Shown: piece after piece, positions 16,920 to 24,733 of the stretch
Position numbering within the stretch: the first letter of the stretch is position 1
How the letters are laid out: the number at the start of each line of letters is the position of its first letter
Origin: Bacteroidales bacterium UBA6229
GTDB lineage: Bacteria; Bacteroidota; Bacteroidia; Bacteroidales; F082
Assembly: GCA_002440975.1 (NCBI GenBank)
Contig: DJWN01000003.1
Span: 1-46,029, forward strand
DNA: 46,029 nt
Direction: 5' to 3'
Made by a program: the position numbers and the translations under genes
Notes under the pieces: generated by a model
What the model saw: the letters and a program-made list of their open reading frames with translations, nothing else
What the model was told of the DNA's origin: nothing
Databases searched by the model: none

Positions 16920-17639
16920 TCGGAGCTCGGCACCATGACCTTTCAAACCAAAATACCGGCGCAGACCATATACGCCCAGATAAGCAAAAGGGGTATCAAG
17001 CAGGGCGAAAACTACTTTAAAAAGGAATCCGTTCAACAAGAGCATTCCGAATAACTTCCACTCAAGAATTTCGAAAATACTTAACAGAAACAATACGGTA
17101 AAGGTATCCACAAACTGGCTCGTAAAAGTGGAAAGATTATTGCGCAACCAAAGATGTTTTCCTTTTGTGAGTCGTTTCCAAAAATGAAAAACCTGAACAT
17201 CCAGAAATTGCGCAAAAAGATAGGCTGCCAACGAAGCTGCAACAGCCAGGTAGGTAAAACTAAAGGCTTTGCTAAACTCCTTATCACTTATTGGCGACCA
17301 TTCCGTAGCCGGTGCAAGATCAGAAACGATGATAATCAACAAAGCAAAAAAACTGGCAAAAATCCCTGCAATAACTACATTATTAGCTCTTTTCTGTCCG
17401 AAAACTTCTGAGATAATATCAGTTATTAAAAAGGTGATAGGATAAGCAATTATTCCCACACTCAATTCAAAATTAAACAGCCCGAGCGGGTTCCAGTGAA
17501 AAAATTTCTGGAAGATTAAATTGCTGGTCACCAAGGATGTTACAAACAAAGCCGCTAAGATCAAATAAAGTGTCTCGGCCTTACGTCTGTGTTTCGCACT
17601 AATGGTATCAGTTTCGTAGGTCTTAGGTAATTCGTGCAT
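16908..17639 (-). CDS. yhhQ: Queuosine precursor transporter (YhhQ/VUT family)
   Basis: A 243-residue membrane protein with about six helices, of the DUF165/VUT family that imports queuosine precursors (preQ0/preQ1) for tRNA modification. Family marks are SNLIFQKFF in helix 1, the acidic pattern LITDIISEVFGQKRANNVV near residues 72-90, and the polar helix NLSTFTSQFVDTFTVLFL. The N-terminal ~20 residues are polar and cytoplasmic. I see no preQ1 riboswitch in the upstream 80 bases. No other queuosine gene lies in the window, so the substrate is assigned by family only. Confidence 0.88.
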   Translation of the reverse strand: MHELPKTYETDTISAKHRRKAETLYLILAALFVTSLVTSNLIFQKFFHWNPLGLFNFELSVGIIAYPITFLITDIISEVFGQKRANNVVIAGIFASFFALLIIIVSDLAPATEWSPISDKEFSKAFSFTYLAVAASLAAYLFAQFLDVQVFHFWKRLTKGKHLWLRNNLSTFTSQFVDTFTVLFLLSIFEILEWKLFGMLLLNGFLFKVVFALLDTPFAYLGVYGLRRYFGLKGHGAELRLDD

Positions 17640-17729
17640 TCCTAAATTGTGTTAGTCTGTAACCTAAAGCTTTTGAGCTAAGACAAATATCTGGTTGAAA
17701 TGTTTGATAAATTCAATCGAAACAAACAC

Positions 17730-18182
17730 TTATTCTTTCTTTGCCGAATCCATTAAGATGGTCACAGGGCCATCATTGACAAGACCTACCTGCATATAGG
17801 CTCCGAACTCGCCTGTAAAAACATCACAACCTGATGTTTGTTTAAGTTTTTCAACAAAATGCTCATACAGTGGCACAGCCTGTTCGGGGCGGGCTGCCCT
17901 GATATAAGAAGGTCGGTTACCTTTTTTTGTGCTGGCATGCAGGGTAAACTGGCTCACCACAATAAAACTACCTCCAACAGTTTGTATGTCATGATTCATC
18001 AGTCCGTTTTCGTCAGCGAATATCCTCAGCCGCGCCAACTTGGCACATAGCCAATCCGCATCCTCCGGTGTATCGTTATGCTCAATTCCAAGCAAAACAA
18101 CCAAGCCCAATCCTATCGCACTTTTCCTTTTATTTTCAATTGCTACATAAGCCTCATTAACCCGCTGAATGACAACACGCAT
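17730..18182 (-). CDS. dtd: D-aminoacyl-tRNA deacylase
   Basis: Removes D-amino acids (and glycine from tRNA-Ala) that were wrongly attached to tRNA, a proofreading step. The 150-residue protein is the normal length. It begins MRVVIQRV, carries the signature SQFTLHASTKKGNRPS near residues 77-92, and ends with the cross-subunit Gly-cisPro motif NDGPVTI (Gly138-Pro139). It is a single-gene unit between yhhQ and the divergent pdxJ. A TAATTTTA sequence in the upstream region is a possible -7 box. Confidence 0.95.
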   Translation of the reverse strand: MRVVIQRVNEAYVAIENKRKSAIGLGLVVLLGIEHNDTPEDADWLCAKLARLRIFADENGLMNHDIQTVGGSFIVVSQFTLHASTKKGNRPSYIRAARPEQAVPLYEHFVEKLKQTSGCDVFTGEFGAYMQVGLVNDGPVTILMDSAKKE

Positions 18183-18381
18183 CCTATAAAATTATTAGTT
18201 TGATTCGTTGTAAAATTACGATTATCTTTCAGTTTGTCAAAAAACTGTCATTTGTGTTTTATCCCCACAATTGAAAAACTTAATCCTCAAAATCAACCCA
18301 TTTTATAGTACAGCTTAAGCGGTGAAATTTTGTAATTTCGCAATCCAAGCAGGCTTTCGAAAACCATTTAAGTCTTTCATT

Positions 18382-19101
18382 ATGACCAAACTCAGTGTTA
18401 ACATCAACAAAATAGCTACGCTTCGCAATGCCAGAGGCGGAAACATACCCGATGTGCAACAAGCCGCCATTGATTGTGAACAATATGGAGCTGAAGGCAT
18501 TACAGTGCATCCACGTCCTGATCAGCGACATATCACCTATCAGGATGTTGAATTGCTCCGGCCACTCATTACAACTGAGTTTAACATTGAAGGCAATCCA
18601 ACCCCCGAATTTATTGATTTAGTTTTAAAACACATGCCCCATCAGGTAACACTTGTTCCTGACGATCCAGCACAGCTCACTTCCGATCATGGATGGGACA
18701 CCCTCAAATATAAAGCGTTTCTAAAACCCACGATCACCCGTTTTAAGGAAGCCGGAATCAGAACATCCATCTTTGTAGATCCCGATGTGGAAATGGTAAA
18801 ACATGCTGTGGATACCGGAACCGATCGCATCGAACTTTATACCGAATCCTATGCAACTGATTTTTTCGGTGATAGATCAGCAGCCATCAAGCCATTTGTA
18901 AAAGCAGCCGAAGTAGCCAATTCTCTTGGGTTGGGCATCAATGCGGGTCACGACCTCAACCTGGAAAACCTTGCCTATTTTGTTCAGCGAATTCCAACTG
19001 TACTGGAAGTATCAATTGGTCATGCGTTGATAGCAGATGCTTTGTATTATGGCTTAAGCAACACCATACAAATGTATCGTAATCAGCTGATTAAGACTTA
19101 A
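18382..19101 (+). CDS. pdxJ: Pyridoxine 5'-phosphate synthase
   Basis: Condenses 1-deoxyxylulose 5-phosphate and 3-amino-2-oxopropyl phosphate to pyridoxine 5'-phosphate in the DXP-dependent vitamin B6 pathway. The 239-residue TIM barrel is the usual length. Motifs are SVNINKIATLRNARGG (start), the ITVHPRPDQRHI phosphate site, FIEGNPTPE, a VTLVPD strand and the terminal GHALIADALYYGL. I chose the ATG at 18382. The frame extends 20 codons upstream, but these cover a probable promoter (TAATTTCG at 18333-18340) and would add a non-homologous tail. trmO starts 12 bases after its stop. Confidence 0.95.
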   Translation: MTKLSVNINKIATLRNARGGNIPDVQQAAIDCEQYGAEGITVHPRPDQRHITYQDVELLRPLITTEFNIEGNPTPEFIDLVLKHMPHQVTLVPDDPAQLTSDHGWDTLKYKAFLKPTITRFKEAGIRTSIFVDPDVEMVKHAVDTGTDRIELYTESYATDFFGDRSAAIKPFVKAAEVANSLGLGINAGHDLNLENLAYFVQRIPTVLEVSIGHALIADALYYGLSNTIQMYRNQLIKT

Positions 19102-19113
19102 TCTCAATAAAAT

Positions 19114-19560
19114 ATGGAACTACACCCAATCGGTATCATCCGAACGCAATACACCCAAACCAAAGGTATGCCCATTCAGCCATTTTTTGCTGAAAAAAGC
19201 ATGCTGGCCGTTGCAGAACTTGACGAAGCCTATGTAGCCGGATTAGAAGGTTTAGAACAATTTTCACATGCCATTCTGCTTTATCATTTCCACCAGAGCC
19301 AGGCATCAAAGCTGAAACAAAAACCTTTTCTGGACGATAAAGCGTATGGTATTTTTGCAATCAGAAGTCCGCACCGCCCCAACCCTATCGGGATGTCGAT
19401 TGTAGAAATCGTCAAAATTGAAGGGCACCGGCTTTATTTCAATCATGCCGATATGCTGGACGAAACACCTTTGATAGATATCAAACCTTTTGTGCCCAAA
19501 TTCGACAACAGACTCCACGCATCGATGGGCTGGCTTAAGGAAAAAATTTTTGACCATTGA
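19114..19560 (+). CDS. trmO: tRNA (N6-threonylcarbamoyladenosine37-N6)-methyltransferase TrmO
   Basis: Adds a methyl group to t6A37 of some tRNAs, giving m6t6A. The 148-residue protein is the single beta-barrel TrmO (YaeB/TsaA) domain without the C-terminal extension of the E. coli protein. Marks are MELHPIGIIRTQYT at the start, LEGLEQFSHAILLYHF, the SAM-site motif AIRSPHRPNPIGMS, and the DETPLIDIKPFVP segment near the end. It lies 12 bases after pdxJ and is probably transcribed with it. No terminator is visible before the rplM promoter. Confidence 0.93.
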   Translation: MELHPIGIIRTQYTQTKGMPIQPFFAEKSMLAVAELDEAYVAGLEGLEQFSHAILLYHFHQSQASKLKQKPFLDDKAYGIFAIRSPHRPNPIGMSIVEIVKIEGHRLYFNHADMLDETPLIDIKPFVPKFDNRLHASMGWLKEKIFDH

Positions 19561-19658
19561 GGCAAGTTTTGAGGCCAGCATAATAGGCAGACAATTTTGA
19601 ACCAAAGATTACGGCAACAACCTAAAGTTAAAACTATCAACAAATTAATGTGGATAAA

Positions 19659-19690
19659 TTTGTTCAAACAAAAATTATGTTCTATTTTTG
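19659..19690 (+). promoter_or_regulatory. Promoter of the rplM-rpsI operon
   Basis: TTTG (19659-19662), a 20-base spacer, then TATTTTTG (19683-19690). Both boxes are perfect. A perfect DnaA-box 9-mer, TGTGGATAA (19649-19657), sits immediately upstream. Confidence 0.75.
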
Positions 19691-19747
19691 CACCCCGTTT
19701 TGGGAGAAGCAGGTGCGTAAAAGACACACGAAAACATTAATAGTCAA

Positions 19748-20203
19748 ATGAATACACTTAGTTATAAAACTGTAAGCGTCAACAAAGAGAATGCCAATAA
19801 GCAGTGGTTTGTAGTTGATGCCGAAGGCCAGATTCTGGGTCGCCTGGCCTCAGAAATTGCAAAAATTTTAAGAGGCAAGCATAAACCCAGCTTTACTCCC
19901 CACAGTGATTGTGGTGATAATGTAATTGTAATAAATGCCGAAAAAATTGCCCTCACAGGCAATAAAATGGAGACCAAGTATTACGTGCGTCATACAGGTT
20001 ATCCGGGAGGCAAACGCGTTCGTCCTGTTAAAGAACAGCTTGAGCGTAAACCTATTGCAGTAGTTGAACATGCTGTAAAAGGTATGCTTCCAAAAACAAA
20101 GCTCGGAGCCGAATTATTCCGCAACCTGCATGTTTATGCCGGATCGGAGCACAAGCACGAAGCCCAGCAACCTCAAGAACTCAAATTCAATACAAATAAA
20201 TAA
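19748..20203 (+). CDS. rplM: Large subunit ribosomal protein L13
   Basis: An assembly-initiating protein of the 50S subunit. The 151-residue product is the normal length. It has the conserved segments WFVVDAEGQILGRLAS near the start, LRGKHKPSFTPHSDCGDNVIVINAEKIALTG in the middle, and YVRHTGYPGG followed by AVKGMLPKTKLG. It is the first gene of the rplM-rpsI-rpsB-tsf block. rpsI starts two bases after its stop. Confidence 0.98.
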   Translation: MNTLSYKTVSVNKENANKQWFVVDAEGQILGRLASEIAKILRGKHKPSFTPHSDCGDNVIVINAEKIALTGNKMETKYYVRHTGYPGGKRVRPVKEQLERKPIAVVEHAVKGMLPKTKLGAELFRNLHVYAGSEHKHEAQQPQELKFNTNK

Positions 20204-20205
20204 TC

Positions 20206-20592
20206 ATGGAAGTTATCAACGCTTTAGGCAGAAGGAAAACTGCTGTTGCCCGTGTTTATGTTAAAAATGGCAATGGCAGCATTACGGTAAATAAGCGGGA
20301 TTACAAGGAGTATTTTCCAACAGGTATATTGCAATACGTTGTAGAGCAACCTTTTATGCTCACCGATAATATCGGCAAATACGATGTAAAGATCAACCTG
20401 GATGGTGGCGGAATCAACGGACAGGCCGAAGCAGCCCGTCTGGCAATCAGCCGTGCCTTATGCGAAATAGACCCTGAATACCGCCCTGTGTTGAAAGCCA
20501 AAGGTTTGATGCGTCGCGACCCACGTATGGTTGAACGTAAGAAACCAGGCCAACCCAAAGCCCGTAAGAAATTCCAGTTCAGTAAACGCTAA
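20206..20592 (+). CDS. rpsI: Small subunit ribosomal protein S9
   Basis: A 128-residue 30S protein whose C-terminal tail reaches the decoding centre. It starts MEVINALGRRKTAVARVYVK, has the LDGGGINGQAEAARLAISRAL core, and ends with the strictly conserved basic tail KKFQFSKR. It follows rplM with a two-base gap, the usual L13-S9 pair. Confidence 0.98.
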   Translation: MEVINALGRRKTAVARVYVKNGNGSITVNKRDYKEYFPTGILQYVVEQPFMLTDNIGKYDVKINLDGGGINGQAEAARLAISRALCEIDPEYRPVLKAKGLMRRDPRMVERKKPGQPKARKKFQFSKR

Positions 20593-20699
20593 ACCTTCAG
20601 CTTGCCTGCAATTGTGTTTAGTATCCAAATTGCTGAGACTTCTTGCAAGAACTACTCAGCAATTGTATTTAGTGAATGTAAACATTTAACAAAAAATTT
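20593..20699 (+). promoter_or_regulatory. Candidate structured leader of rpsB
   Basis: This 107-base gap holds a 9-bp stem, ATTGCTGAG (20629-20637) with CTCAGCAAT (20655-20663), capped by an inner TCTTGCAAGA palindrome. The hairpin is flanked by a 15-base repeat (14/15 identical), GCAATTGTGTTTAGT (20608-20622) and GCAATTGTATTTAGT (20659-20673). The ATTGC arm could pair with either GCAAT. This looks like an autoregulatory ribosomal-protein leader, but I cannot match it to a named family. Confidence 0.5.
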
Positions 20700-21557
20700 A
20701 TGTCAAGAGTATCATTTGAAGAATTATTGGATGCCGGTGTACATTTCGGCCATCTGAAAAGAAAATGGAATCCTAACATGGCTCCTTATATCTTTATGGA
20801 ACGCAACGGAATCCACATTATCGACCTGTATAAAACGCAGGCCAAACTGGAAGAAGCTGCTAATGCTGCCCGCCAACTGGCTCGTTCAGGCAAAAAAATC
20901 CTTTTTGTTGCTACCAAAAAACAAGCCAAAGACATCGTTGCTGAAGAAGTTAGCAAAATCAATATGCCTTACGTTACCGAACGCTGGCCTGGCGGAATGC
21001 TCACCAACTTTGCAACCATCCGCAAAGCCGTGAGGAAAATGGCCAGCATTGATAAGCTTACTGTAAGTGATTCATATCAAAACCTCTCGAAAAGAGAAAG
21101 ACTCCAGATACACCGCGAACGTGAAAAACTCGAAAAGAACCTGGGGAGTATTGCCGATCTGAATCGTCTGCCATCAGCTGTTTTCGTAGTTGACGTGATC
21201 AAAGAAAACATCGCCATTGCGGAAGCGCGCAAACTGAATATTCCTACTTTTGCTATCGTTGATACCAATTCTAATCCTAATCTGATCGATTTCCCAATTC
21301 CCGGAAATGATGACGCTTCAAAATCAATTTCGCTGATCATTCGTTTAATTGCTCAAGCCATCGAAGAAGGATTAAATGAAAGAAAAATGGCAAAAGAGAA
21401 AAGCCATGACGATCATGAGGAGGAAGAGGAAAACACCGATAACCAGAGAAAAATTACCGATGATGAAGATGAGCCGGACAGCAAAGCTAAACCCGGCAAA
21501 AAAACTACTGAAGGCGGACGAAGCAAAAGACCCCGCAAAGCTGTAGCAAAAAAATAA
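20700..21557 (+). CDS. rpsB: Small subunit ribosomal protein S2
   Basis: A 285-residue 30S protein. It starts MSRVSFEELLDAGVHFGHLKRKWNPNM, the S2 signature, and contains FVATKKQAKDIV, ERWPGGMLTNF and FAIVDTNSNPNLIDFPIPGNDDA. The globular part ends near residue 228. A ~55-residue tail follows, first acidic (HEEEEENTD) and then basic (SKRPRKAVAKK), which makes the protein about 45 residues longer than E. coli S2. tsf begins 26 bases downstream, the usual rpsB-tsf pair. Confidence 0.98.
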   Translation: MSRVSFEELLDAGVHFGHLKRKWNPNMAPYIFMERNGIHIIDLYKTQAKLEEAANAARQLARSGKKILFVATKKQAKDIVAEEVSKINMPYVTERWPGGMLTNFATIRKAVRKMASIDKLTVSDSYQNLSKRERLQIHREREKLEKNLGSIADLNRLPSAVFVVDVIKENIAIAEARKLNIPTFAIVDTNSNPNLIDFPIPGNDDASKSISLIIRLIAQAIEEGLNERKMAKEKSHDDHEEEEENTDNQRKITDDEDEPDSKAKPGKKTTEGGRSKRPRKAVAKK

Positions 21558-21583
21558 ATTTCTTATAAATTGAATATAATCTC

Positions 21584-22414
21584 ATGAATATTACTGCTGC
21601 TCAAGTTAATGAATTAAGAAAGCTCACCGGTGCCGGTATGATGGATTGCAAAAAGGCTTTGGTCGAAAGTGAAGGCGACATGGAAAAAGCTGTTGACATC
21701 CTCCGCAAAAAAGGCCAGAAAGTAGCTGCAAAAAGAGCCGATCGCGAAGCTAAAGATGGCGTAGTATTAGCAAAAACAAATGCTGATAACACTTACGCTG
21801 CCGTATTGATGATCAATTGCGAGACTGACTTTGTTGCTAAAAACGAAGACTTTGTTAAAAATGCCGAAAGCATCCTTGATCTCGCTATCGCAAATAAAAT
21901 TACTGACGTTGAAGGTTTGAAAAAACTGGAACTCAACGGCAGAACTGTTGAAGGCATTATCACAGATCAAACCGGAGTAATAGGTGAAAAAATAGATCTG
22001 GGAGCTTTCGAAAAAATCGAAGCACCTTTCACAGCCGCCTATATTCATCCCGGAAACCGCCTGGCAACCGTAGTTGGCCTGAATAAGAATGACAACGAAA
22101 AACTTGCACAGATAGGCCGCGAACTCGCTATGCAGGTTGCTGCCATGGACCCTGTTGCGGTTGACGAAGCAGATGTGCCACAAGATGTTATTCAACGCGA
22201 AATAGAAGTAGGCATGGAACAAGCTCGTAATGAAGGTAAACCGGAAGAGATGCTTGAAAAAATTGCCAAAGGCAAACTGAATAAGTTCTATCGTGAAAAT
22301 ACCCTGCTTAATCAGGATTTCGTTCGCGAGAACAAAAAATCTGTTCGTCAGTACCTGAGTGAAGTTGATAAAGACCTCACTGTTACTGCTTTCAAAAGAT
22401 TAATGCTCGGCTAA
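21584..22414 (+). CDS. tsf: Translation elongation factor Ts
   Basis: The nucleotide exchange factor that recycles EF-Tu-GDP. The 276-residue protein has the N-terminal UBA-like module (ITAAQVNELRKLTGAGMMDCKKAL), the core with TDFVAKNEDF that contacts EF-Tu, and two subdomains ending in the conserved LLNQDFV...KSVRQYL segment. It is last in the ribosomal block and is followed by a strong bidirectional terminator. Confidence 0.98.
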   Translation: MNITAAQVNELRKLTGAGMMDCKKALVESEGDMEKAVDILRKKGQKVAAKRADREAKDGVVLAKTNADNTYAAVLMINCETDFVAKNEDFVKNAESILDLAIANKITDVEGLKKLELNGRTVEGIITDQTGVIGEKIDLGAFEKIEAPFTAAYIHPGNRLATVVGLNKNDNEKLAQIGRELAMQVAAMDPVAVDEADVPQDVIQREIEVGMEQARNEGKPEEMLEKIAKGKLNKFYRENTLLNQDFVRENKKSVRQYLSEVDKDLTVTAFKRLMLG

Positions 22415-22431
22415 GAGCTTAAAACTTCCTC

Positions 22432-22472
22432 AAAAAAAACAGGCTCCTGAAATTCACGAGCCTGTTTTTTTT
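22432..22472. terminator. Bidirectional terminator between tsf and yqeY
   Basis: The stem CAGGCTC (22440-22446) / GAGCCTG (22458-22464) is extended by A and T runs on either side. It can end both the tsf transcript and the long convergent dcw transcript. Confidence 0.88.
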
Positions 22473-22487
22473 AGGAATTAAAATTTA

Positions 22488-22943
22488 CTAAACACCCAGC
22501 AATTCCTTGATGCGTTTTGCAATAGTTTGGTTATCTGCCCTTCCGGCAACCATTTTAGCGGCCAGCCCCATCACTTTGCCCATATCCTTGATGGAAGAGG
22601 CAGCTGTTTGTGCGATTGCTTCCTTCAACAGTGATTCCAGCTCTTCTTCTGACAAAGGCTCAGGCAAATACGCTTCAATTATTTCTGCCTGATAAGCTTC
22701 TTCTTCAGCTAGTTCAGGCCGGTTTTGCTCTTTGTAAACAGCTTCTGATTCTCTGCGTTGTTTCACGAGTTTCTGTAGCAATTTGAGCTCGACCGCTTCA
22801 GGAATTTCACCACTACTCACATCCTTACCTGTTTTTTCCAATAACAAAGCAGCTTTTATGGCGCGTAAGGCAGCCAGCTTTTTGGTGTCCTTTTGGCGCA
22901 TGGCCTGCTTCAAATCCTCATTAATCAAAACTTCAAGACTCAT
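22488..22943 (-). CDS. yqeY: GatB/YqeY domain protein
   Basis: A 151-residue helical protein of the YqeY family, related to the C-terminal tRNA-binding domain of GatB. Marks are MSLEVLINEDLKQAMRQKD at the start, LVKQRRESEAVYKEQNRPELAEEE, the EIIEAYLPEPLSEEEL segment and a terminal KDMGKVMGLAAKMVAGRAD. No glutamine amidotransferase domain is present. Its function is not established and it may help tRNA-dependent amidation. It lies 11 bases after ftsZ and is the last gene of the dcw transcript. Confidence 0.92.
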   Translation of the reverse strand: MSLEVLINEDLKQAMRQKDTKKLAALRAIKAALLLEKTGKDVSSGEIPEAVELKLLQKLVKQRRESEAVYKEQNRPELAEEEAYQAEIIEAYLPEPLSEEELESLLKEAIAQTAASSIKDMGKVMGLAAKMVAGRADNQTIAKRIKELLGV

Positions 22944-22954
22944 AACACTTTTAT

Positions 22955-24646
22955 TTAATCAACGTTGTCGTGCAGAAAACTATTGCCTGTTGACAAACCC
23001 GACTGCTTTCCATCGCTGTTCAATTCATACCTCGACACTTCCTTATCCGGATTCTCAGAAGTGTCTTCAGAAAGTTTTGTTCCACGTCTTAAATAAGCCG
23101 GCTGACGCTCTAACTCTTCAAGACCCTGTGGAGTATGCAACTTCATACTCATGGCTTTTAACCTCGACTGCCGGATCATGGAATTTCTGTCCAGATCATC
23201 TGCCGGCATTTTCTGCTCAACCTCTTCAGAAGTAACCCCTTTTACAGTCGGCTCCTCTTTAACTCCTGTTTCGCTGTCAGATTTTGATCTATCCGGATCA
23301 GGTTTTACATTTGAAGCATCCATTCGTTTCACCTCAATAGGTTTCTCATCCTCAAAAGGCAGTTCCTCATCCTTTTTTACTTCAAAAGAATCATCTTCAT
23401 CAAGCGAATGTACTTTTACATTTGGCTTAGGCGAAGGCTTCTCGTCAATAAAACTAAAAATTGTATGCTCAACAGTTTCAGCATTACTCTCAGAATTGTT
23501 TGAATCATCTTGGATTTCCGCTTCTTTTTCTTCATCTCCATGCAAATGATGTCGGATAACTTTTCCGTCATCAACAGGAGATTTTTTACTGGAATCAAGG
23601 CTTGTTGCGCTCCGGGATACCGTTTTGTTTCCATACAAATCAGTAACAGAAACCTTGCGTGCACCTAATCCAATCGGAATATCTTCGTCATTATCAAATC
23701 CGGTGGCAATAATGGTAATGGCTATATTGTTTCCAAGTGAATCGTCTTTCCCGTTTCCCCAGATAACTTCAGCCGTGTTGCCACAGGTTTGTTGAATATA
23801 ATCAGTAATCTCAAGTACCTCATCCAACGACACCTCATCTTCACCTGAAGTAATATAGAGCAGGATATTTTGTGCCCCTGCGATGTTGGAATCATTGAGC
23901 AAGGGTGAACGCATGGCATCTTCAATAGCTTTCAACGCCCGATTCTCACCTTCGGATTTGGCTGAACCCATGATAGCTTTGCCACTGCGACGCATCACAG
24001 TGTTCACATCCTCAAAGTCAACATTGATATAACCGGTAACGGTAATGATTTCGGCAATCCCTTTGGCAGCTGTTGTTAACACATCATCAGCACGTTTAAA
24101 GGCTTCGGTGAGTTTCATATTGCCATATTCCTCACGCAGCTTATCATTACTAATAATCAACAGTGTATCAACATGTTTGCGCATTTCTTCGAGGCCTTCA
24201 AGGGCTTGCTGCCGGCGCTTACGACCTTCAAAACCAAAAGGAAGCGTAACTATTCCAACAGTTAAGATATCCAGTTCGTGCGCTACCTGAGCCACCACAG
24301 GTGCTGCGCCGGTTCCTGTTCCGCCACCCATTCCGGCAGTGATGAAAAGCATTTTAGTGTGATGCTCAAGCAATTCTTTTAATTCATCAACTGTTTCGAG
24401 TGCTGCCTCACGACCCACGGCCGGAATGTTACCGGCACCAAGTTCGCGCTTGCCCAGATGAACTTTAACAGGCACCGGGCTGGTATCCAACGCCTGGGAA
24501 TCAGTATTGCAAAGGATGAAATCAACACCTTTGATACCTTGATGATACATATGTGTTACGGCATTGCTGCCACCGCCACCAACGCCTATAACTTTGATGA
24601 TATTCGATTGATCTTTCGGATGTTCAAATTTTAACATTTCTGGCAT
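22955..24646 (-). CDS. ftsZ: Cell division protein FtsZ
   Basis: The tubulin-like GTPase that forms the division ring. The 563-residue protein has the GTP-binding loop GGGTGTG (residues 107-113) and the T7 catalytic loop NVDFEDVNTVM near 213. The core ends near residue 345. The C-terminal region is ~215 residues, mostly acidic and low in complexity. Near residue 512 it contains the Bacteroidota C-terminal peptide ELERQPAYLRRG, which should bind FtsA and other partners. About 40 further residues follow this peptide, an unusual arrangement since the peptide is normally at the end. It lies 87 bases after ftsA. Confidence 0.97.
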   Translation of the reverse strand: MPEMLKFEHPKDQSNIIKVIGVGGGGSNAVTHMYHQGIKGVDFILCNTDSQALDTSPVPVKVHLGKRELGAGNIPAVGREAALETVDELKELLEHHTKMLFITAGMGGGTGTGAAPVVAQVAHELDILTVGIVTLPFGFEGRKRRQQALEGLEEMRKHVDTLLIISNDKLREEYGNMKLTEAFKRADDVLTTAAKGIAEIITVTGYINVDFEDVNTVMRRSGKAIMGSAKSEGENRALKAIEDAMRSPLLNDSNIAGAQNILLYITSGEDEVSLDEVLEITDYIQQTCGNTAEVIWGNGKDDSLGNNIAITIIATGFDNDEDIPIGLGARKVSVTDLYGNKTVSRSATSLDSSKKSPVDDGKVIRHHLHGDEEKEAEIQDDSNNSESNAETVEHTIFSFIDEKPSPKPNVKVHSLDEDDSFEVKKDEELPFEDEKPIEVKRMDASNVKPDPDRSKSDSETGVKEEPTVKGVTSEEVEQKMPADDLDRNSMIRQSRLKAMSMKLHTPQGLEELERQPAYLRRGTKLSEDTSENPDKEVSRYELNSDGKQSGLSTGNSFLHDNVD

Positions 24647-24733
24647 GATATTTAGAATTTTAAAGTTACTTACTTGATTGGTGTTTATGAATCTGTTTGG
24701 TGATAGTTTTCAACAAATTGAGGTTAATAGTTT

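Noticed and set aside
17640..17729. preQ1 riboswitch before the queuosine precursor transporter
   Set aside because: The upstream sequence has only a weak AGCT palindrome and none of the preQ1-I conserved bases.
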